Shown: piece after piece, positions 6,313 through 9,850 of the stretch
Layout: every line of letters starts with the position of its first letter
How positions within the stretch are numbered: position 1 is the stretch's first letter
Source of the DNA: JBCDGZ01 sp038750655
GTDB lineage: Bacteria; Bacteroidota; Bacteroidia; Chitinophagales; Saprospiraceae
Length of the DNA stretch: 9,850 nt
NCBI GenBank assembly: GCA_038750655.1
Contig: JBCDGZ010000207.1
Coordinates: 1 to 9,850, forward strand
Reading direction: 5' to 3'
The notes under the pieces: model-generated
What the model was told of the DNA's origin: nothing
Seen by the model: the letters and a program-made list of their open reading frames with translations, nothing else
Database searches by the model: none
Made by a program: the position numbers and the translations under genes

Positions 6313-7065
6313 TCAGCTTACCGATACCACCTGCGGCTCCTCCAAAATCGGTTTTCGCATATAACGCAGCAAAAGCTGCACTACTGCCAGTACATCCTTT
6401 TCGCAGTAAGTAGCGATGCGGCTGAGGTCCTTTTCGGCCCAGTAGACCCGCCCTACTTCGCTGCCGTCGATGTCGTCTTTGGGCGAGGGGAAGCCGAGTA
6501 CGGCAGCCAGCAGTTTGAGCGAGGTGTAGCTTTTGTAGTCGCCAAATTTCCATAATTCCATCGTATCGAGGAGGTGCTTGGTTTCCCAGGGCTTTTTGCC
6601 GGCGATGTCCAGCAGGCGCGGCAGCGGGAGTTGATTGATCAGCAGGCGACGACAGATATAGGGTACGTCGAACTCCCGGATATTATGGCCGCAAAGGAAG
6701 TGGCGAGCAGGGCTGTTGTAGTATTGATCGAGCAGTTCGCTGAAATCTTTGAGCAATTGGGCCTCATCGTGATCGGCGTAGGACTTGAGGCGCAGCTTGA
6801 TGGCCTGGGTCTTAGGGTCGCGGACGATGATGCCGACCGAGATGCAGATGATTTTACCAAATTCGGCGTAGATACCGGCCTTTTCGGGATAGAGGGCGAT
6901 GGCTTCCTCCTCGGGCAGTTCCTCGTCGTAGCGGCGGAGGATGGCGCGGGACTTGAGCTGCCAAAGGCCCTGTAGGGGTTCGCTCAGGCTGGCGTAGTCG
7001 GCCTGGTTAGAAACTGTTTCTACATCAAAGAAAAGTACAGCGGTCAAGTCAAGAGAATCGAGCAT
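6313..7065 (-). CDS. PolB-like 3'-5' exonuclease, DEDDy type (250 aa)
   Basis: A predicted ribonuclease H-fold 3'-5' exonuclease of the DNA polymerase B-like exonuclease family (the Pfam DNA_pol_B_exo2 group), thought to act on nucleic acid in the cytoplasm. The three exonuclease motifs are present: Exo I FDVET at 13-17 with Asp14 and Glu16; Exo II GHNIREFD at 126-133 with Asn128 and Asp133; Exo III YCEKD at 220-224 with Tyr220 and Asp224. The Tyr four residues before the last Asp makes it the DEDDy subtype. The protein is a stand-alone exonuclease with no polymerase domain, and the length is ordinary for the family. The start at 7065 puts FFDVET close to the N-terminus as expected. No Shine-Dalgarno site is seen. 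It is upstream of, and in the same direction as, the aldehyde dehydrogenase gene. The biological role of this family is not well defined; DNA repair is a reasonable guess. Confidence 0.92.
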   Translation of the reverse strand: MLDSLDLTAVLFFDVETVSNQADYASLSEPLQGLWQLKSRAILRRYDEELPEEEAIALYPEKAGIYAEFGKIICISVGIIVRDPKTQAIKLRLKSYADHDEAQLLKDFSELLDQYYNSPARHFLCGHNIREFDVPYICRRLLINQLPLPRLLDIAGKKPWETKHLLDTMELWKFGDYKSYTSLKLLAAVLGFPSPKDDIDGSEVGRVYWAEKDLSRIATYCEKDVLAVVQLLLRYMRKPILEEPQVVSVS

Positions 7066-7470
7066 AGTCTGAAAGAATTGCGAAGAAAATTGAAAATATT
7101 TTTAGATTTGGTACAAGAAACGGAATAACTTGACGTTTATACCTTCAAACCTCGCACCTTTACTTTCCACAAATTACGAAAATTTGCTCATTTTTTAAAC
7201 TATTTTGATTATTTTTTGTCACCAAAAAAATTATATTCAAAATATTTTCCTCCCTCATTTAATGCGATACCCTGCTTTCAATACAGAAATATTATTTTTG
7301 TAGAGCCGCATAAAAAGCGATGATTTAACAAAAAATTATTATTTTCTGGCATATTTATTCGAGCAAATATCAGTAGTATATCATTATAACATTAGCATAA
7401 AACATTACCATCGGCTGAATAGCTTGAACCCCTCTTTGGCCGATTAATCGTAAACCAAAAAATTTCAATT
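7066..7470. other. Divergent AT-rich intergenic region, 405 bases
   Basis: No gene is supported here. The region separates the leftward exonuclease from the rightward coiled-coil gene. Two + strand matches to the -7 consensus TAnnTTTG are seen, TAGATTTG at 7103-7110 (with ATTG 22 bases upstream) and TATTTTTG at 7293-7300 (no good -33 element). Neither can be assigned with confidence, and no leftward promoter was recognised. No strong hairpin or repeat was found. Confidence 0.5.
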
Positions 7471-8466
7471 ATGAGCTTCTCAAAGGATTCGAAACAGAAA
7501 CTTATTGCCATCTCTGCTGCTATAATCGTATTCCTGTTGGGGGTCAATGCCTTCCTACTTTACAACAAGTACAACCAGGACAAAGTGATTTCGCAACAAA
7601 CCCAGGAAATCGATGAGGCGGAAAAGCTGCGCGCCGATCTCGAAAAACAATATTATGAATCGCTCAGCGAGCTGGAAGAAATGCGCGGCAACAACGAGGA
7701 ATTAAATACCATGATTGACCAGCAGAAGCTGGAATTGAAGGAACAAAAGGATAAGATCAGCCGCATGATCCGCCAGGGCAAGAGCAATAAAGCGGAGCTG
7801 GCGGCCGCCCGTGAGCAAATGAGCCAGATGCGTACCCAACTCGATGAGTACCTGACGGAAATCAATACGCTCAAGGAAGAAAAACAATTGCTCACCGACC
7901 AAAATATGCGCCTCAATGAAGAGAAGAACAGCTTGATGGGTGAGGTGGAAAAAGAGCGTACGATGAACGAGGAGCTGACGACTGCCAAAGCGGCATTGGT
8001 GAGCGAAAGAGAAAATCTGATGGAAGAAAAAGATGTACTTTCCCGAAAGGTTAATATTGCCTCTGTGGTGAAAGTGAGCAATATCAATGCGACGGGCGAG
8101 AAGGTCCGCAAGAGTGGTAAGCCAGTGCGCAAAAAGAATGCAAAGGCGGTAGACCGCCTCAAAATCTGCTTCACCGCTACCCAAAACGCAGTTACTGACG
8201 CTGGCGTAGAACGTTTCTACGTTCGCATCATCAACCCTCTGGGCGAAACCCTCGCCGTTGAGGACCTGGGTTCTGGTGTAATGACCAATACTGCCACCAA
8301 CGAAGAAATTCGCTTTACACAAGCCAAAGACCTCGATTACAATAATGACGATATGGTGGCTTGTTTCCTCTGGGAGCCGAATACGGCTTTTTCGAAGGGA
8401 GAATACGAAGTAGAAGTCTACAACAAAGGGTTCCTGGCTGGAAAGGGGAACTTTAGATTGAAGTAA
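7471..8466 (+). CDS. Membrane-anchored coiled-coil protein (331 aa)
   Basis: A short charged N-terminus is followed by one hydrophobic segment at about residues 11-31, which acts as an uncleaved signal anchor. A long charged, Glu/Lys/Gln-rich region from about 38 to 195 has heptad spacing and is predicted to be coiled coil. A basic linker (KVRKSGKPVRKKNAK, 211-225) leads to a compact C-terminal domain at about 226-331. That domain has beta-strand patterns (FYVRIINPLGETLA, EYEVEVYNKG) and ends in GNFRLK. The topology would place the coil and end domain in the periplasm. I know similar anchor, coil and beta-domain proteins in Bacteroidota, often mis-named after coiled-coil proteins, but no function. 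The beta domain resembles a small immunoglobulin-like fold by pattern only. No Shine-Dalgarno site precedes the ATG at 7471; an A-rich leader does. A clear terminator follows, so this appears to be a single-gene transcript. Confidence 0.9.
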   Translation: MSFSKDSKQKLIAISAAIIVFLLGVNAFLLYNKYNQDKVISQQTQEIDEAEKLRADLEKQYYESLSELEEMRGNNEELNTMIDQQKLELKEQKDKISRMIRQGKSNKAELAAAREQMSQMRTQLDEYLTEINTLKEEKQLLTDQNMRLNEEKNSLMGEVEKERTMNEELTTAKAALVSERENLMEEKDVLSRKVNIASVVKVSNINATGEKVRKSGKPVRKKNAKAVDRLKICFTATQNAVTDAGVERFYVRIINPLGETLAVEDLGSGVMTNTATNEEIRFTQAKDLDYNNDDMVACFLWEPNTAFSKGEYEVEVYNKGFLAGKGNFRLK

Positions 8467-8501
8467 TCTTCGCTGAGCGTCACTTACTGAGTGGCATCAA
8501 G

Positions 8502-8538
8502 AAAGGGGAGACGCAAGATCAGCTTGCATCTCCCCTTT
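8502..8538 (+). terminator. Intrinsic terminator after the coiled-coil gene
   Basis: AAAGGGGAGA pairs perfectly with TCTCCCCTTT. After one C/A mismatch, GCAAG pairs with CTTGC around ATCAG. GTCATTTT follows on the + strand. It starts 36 bases after the stop at 8466 and lies between two convergent genes, so it may also serve the leftward lectin gene. Confidence 0.8.
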
Positions 8539-8546
8539 GTCATTTT

Positions 8547-8566
8547 GGGGTTTATTGGGGTTTATT
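8547..8566 (+). repeat. Tandem duplication of GGGGTTTATT
   Basis: Two exact adjacent copies of the 10-mer GGGGTTTATT lie between the terminator and the stop codon of the lectin gene. It is a short tandem repeat that could have arisen by slippage. No function is evident. Confidence 0.6.
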
Positions 8567-8568
8567 GT

Positions 8569-9597
8569 TTACTTGATGGGGACGCCAAAGACCTGCACCT
8601 CGCCCAGGCTGAGAGGCATAGTATTGTTGTCCAAGTGAATGCGGATGTAGCGTCCAACGCGCTCACCACCGATGTTCATTGAAGGATTGCTTCCGCTGGT
8701 GAAAGCGTGTGGTCCCGTAGTTCCGAAGCCCTTCTTGATATTTCCACTGATTGGGAATGCCCAGGAGGTAATGTAGAAGTTCTTCAAGCGCTCCCAGCAG
8801 CAATCGGTTCTGTTCCAAACCACAATCTTATCGATGTCGTAAATTTGTCCCAGATCAACTTGCCACCAGCTGCCGTTGGCATCATTGGTATGCGTAATAT
8901 CATTAGAAGAAGATGAGCGGCTGTAGCGACCAGAAGTCTTGCCATTCACGGCGTTGGAAGCCGGGCTATTATAAGCAGTAGTGGACTGCGTCGCTTTCTT
9001 ACCTTGAGCAACGTTGGTAATCCGCTTAACTGGTCTGCCATTATTAGATTCAATCAAGGCCCACTGCTGAACAGGATTGCCATTAGGTGACCACAGCTGC
9101 ACCTTGGTACCGTTCATCCCATTGTGGCTATCGGCATCCAGCGAGCGGCCTCCGGCCTGCGGAGCAGCACTAGAAATTCGGTAGGTCCCGTTAGAATTTT
9201 GCTTAACGATCCATTGCTGGTTAGGGCCACCGTGGGTTTTCCACAGCTGTACCTTACCGCCATTCTTATTATAAGTATACCCGTCCGCATCGAGTGCGAC
9301 TACATTGGTTGGTCCAACCTTACTCTTGATCAGGTAAGTATCATCGCCTACTTTCTCGAACATCCAGTCTTGATTAGGGCCTCCACCGCCGTGGCAATCC
9401 CAAAGCTGAATCTTTGTACCATTTTTTCCAACCGAACCTGCATCTGCATCCAGGCATCTGCCGTTGGCTTTCTCGGATACGGCCTTGATTCTGAATGTTT
9501 TTCCATCTAGTGAAGTTCTAGATTGAGCAAAAGTAGTGTTTGTGTTGAGAGCGAATAGTAATAATACTGCAAGGAAATGTTTGAAATACGTCTTCAT
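8569..9597 (-). CDS. Secreted two-domain lectin: ricin-type beta-trefoil plus F-type lectin (342 aa)
   Basis: Residues 1-24 are a signal peptide (basic start, hydrophobic core at 8-17, cleavage probably after TTFA). Residues 28-182 hold three beta-trefoil repeats, each with LDAD and a QLW followed by Q-x-W: LDAD at 49-52 and QDW at 76-78; LDAD at 102-105 and QQW at 127-129; LDAD at 153-156 and QQW at 177-179. All three sugar pockets look intact. Residues 195-342 form an F-type lectin (F5/8 C-like jelly roll) with NVAQGKKATQS, WWQVDLG, and the fucose-binding pattern His236-x26-Arg263-x-Asp265-x4-Arg270, including adjacent Cys266-Cys267. Predicted role: binding galactose- and fucose-type glycans outside the cell. 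No catalytic domain and no type IX secretion tail are visible. The start at 9597 is preferred because it begins the signal peptide; the in-frame ATG at 9699 would lie upstream of the candidate promoter. Confidence 0.92.
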   Translation of the reverse strand: MKTYFKHFLAVLLLFALNTNTTFAQSRTSLDGKTFRIKAVSEKANGRCLDADAGSVGKNGTKIQLWDCHGGGGPNQDWMFEKVGDDTYLIKSKVGPTNVVALDADGYTYNKNGGKVQLWKTHGGPNQQWIVKQNSNGTYRISSAAPQAGGRSLDADSHNGMNGTKVQLWSPNGNPVQQWALIESNNGRPVKRITNVAQGKKATQSTTAYNSPASNAVNGKTSGRYSRSSSSNDITHTNDANGSWWQVDLGQIYDIDKIVVWNRTDCCWERLKNFYITSWAFPISGNIKKGFGTTGPHAFTSGSNPSMNIGGERVGRYIRIHLDNNTMPLSLGEVQVFGVPIK

Positions 9598-9661
9598 TTG
9601 TAAAAGGTAATTAGTGAATGATAAATGTCTTATTATAGTCTCTCTTACTCCTCTGACACCC

Positions 9662-9694
9662 CAAATATGCAGCTCCTTTACCCAATCCACCAAA
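9662..9694 (-). promoter_or_regulatory. Candidate Bacteroidota-type promoter for the lectin gene
   Basis: Read on the - strand, TTTG (9694-9691) is followed after 21 bases by CATATTTG (9669-9662). This is an exact -33 element with near-ideal spacing and five of six fixed positions of TAnnTTTG. It predicts a start near 9655 and a leader of roughly 58 bases before the ATG at 9597, which supports that start over the one at 9699. Confidence 0.45.
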
Positions 9695-9723
9695 GACATT
9701 TTAGAGGGGTTACCACAACCAAA

Positions 9724-9850
9724 ATGGCGACCTCACAAAATAACTCCTTCCGTAAACAACTGATGTACAGTCATTTAAAACAAAAGGGTATTACCACAAA
9801 AATTGGTAAAGAATTGAGTGAAAATTCGCTGTGTAAGCAAACAGAAGGGC
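9724..9850 (+). CDS. Partial open frame at the right edge, hypothetical
   Basis: An ATG at 9724 opens a frame of 42 codons that runs off the window without a stop. The visible residues begin MATSQNNSFRKQLMYSHLK and are basic and polar with no signal peptide. The fragment is too short to name a family. The start has CCAAA directly before it, and it is divergent from the lectin gene with a 126-base gap that also holds the lectin promoter candidate. No other ATG lies in frame just upstream. It may be a real gene start, but a chance frame of this length cannot be excluded. Confidence 0.45.
   Translation, partial: MATSQNNSFRKQLMYSHLKQKGITTKIGKELSENSLCKQTEG

Noticed and set aside
7653..8322. Leftward frames opposite the coiled-coil gene
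   Set aside because: Ser/Phe/Leu-rich translations are what antisense of a Glu/Lys-rich coiled coil gives; there is no independent support.
8547..8566. GGGGTTTATT tandem repeat as a telomere-like or G-quadruplex element
   Set aside because: Only two G-runs are present, too few for a quadruplex, and it sits next to a normal terminator.
9598..9699. N-terminal extension of the lectin to the ATG at 9699
   Set aside because: The extension of 34 residues would hide a good signal peptide, and that ATG lies upstream of the likely promoter elements.

Overview
The window looks like a piece of a Bacteroidota chromosome, possibly from the Saprospiria/Lewinella side of the phylum; that placement is inference. 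It rests on A-rich leaders instead of Shine-Dalgarno sites, two candidate promoters of the Bacteroidota TTTG / TAnnTTTG type, a PolB-like 3'-5' exonuclease of a kind common in this phylum, and a CCTGCC-type palindrome. No rRNA, tRNA, CRISPR array, transposase or integrase was seen.

Positions 1-4849 form an AT-richer accessory block of two divergent paralogue sets. Leftward are two genes (1-504, cut by the window edge, and 545-1270) of one unrecognised family whose members carry an internal duplication. Rightward are three genes (1640-2290, 2853-3491, 3572-4849) sharing a second unrecognised domain of about 195 residues. In the third gene this domain is fused behind a Nudix hydrolase-like domain whose Nudix box has lost a key glutamate. 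A small beta-rich protein (2517-2777) sits between the first two rightward genes. None of these proteins has a signal peptide or membrane segment, so they are probably cytoplasmic. Strong stem-loops split the rightward set into at least two or three transcription units. The function of the block is unknown; it is the best candidate here for something undescribed.

Positions 4809-7065 hold two leftward, GC-richer genes of ordinary type: a class 3-like aldehyde dehydrogenase and, upstream of it, a DEDDy PolB-like exonuclease. The dehydrogenase gene overlaps the Nudix-fusion gene tail to tail by 41 bases. The extra C-terminal tail of the fusion protein is encoded exactly in that overlap, which suggests a junction between the accessory block and the older chromosome.

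After a 405-base AT-rich divergent gap come a membrane-anchored coiled-coil protein (7471-8466) with a clear terminator, and a convergent secreted lectin (8569-9597). The lectin joins a three-repeat ricin-type beta-trefoil to an F-type, probably fucose-binding, domain. A divergent partial open frame (9724-9850) runs off the right edge.
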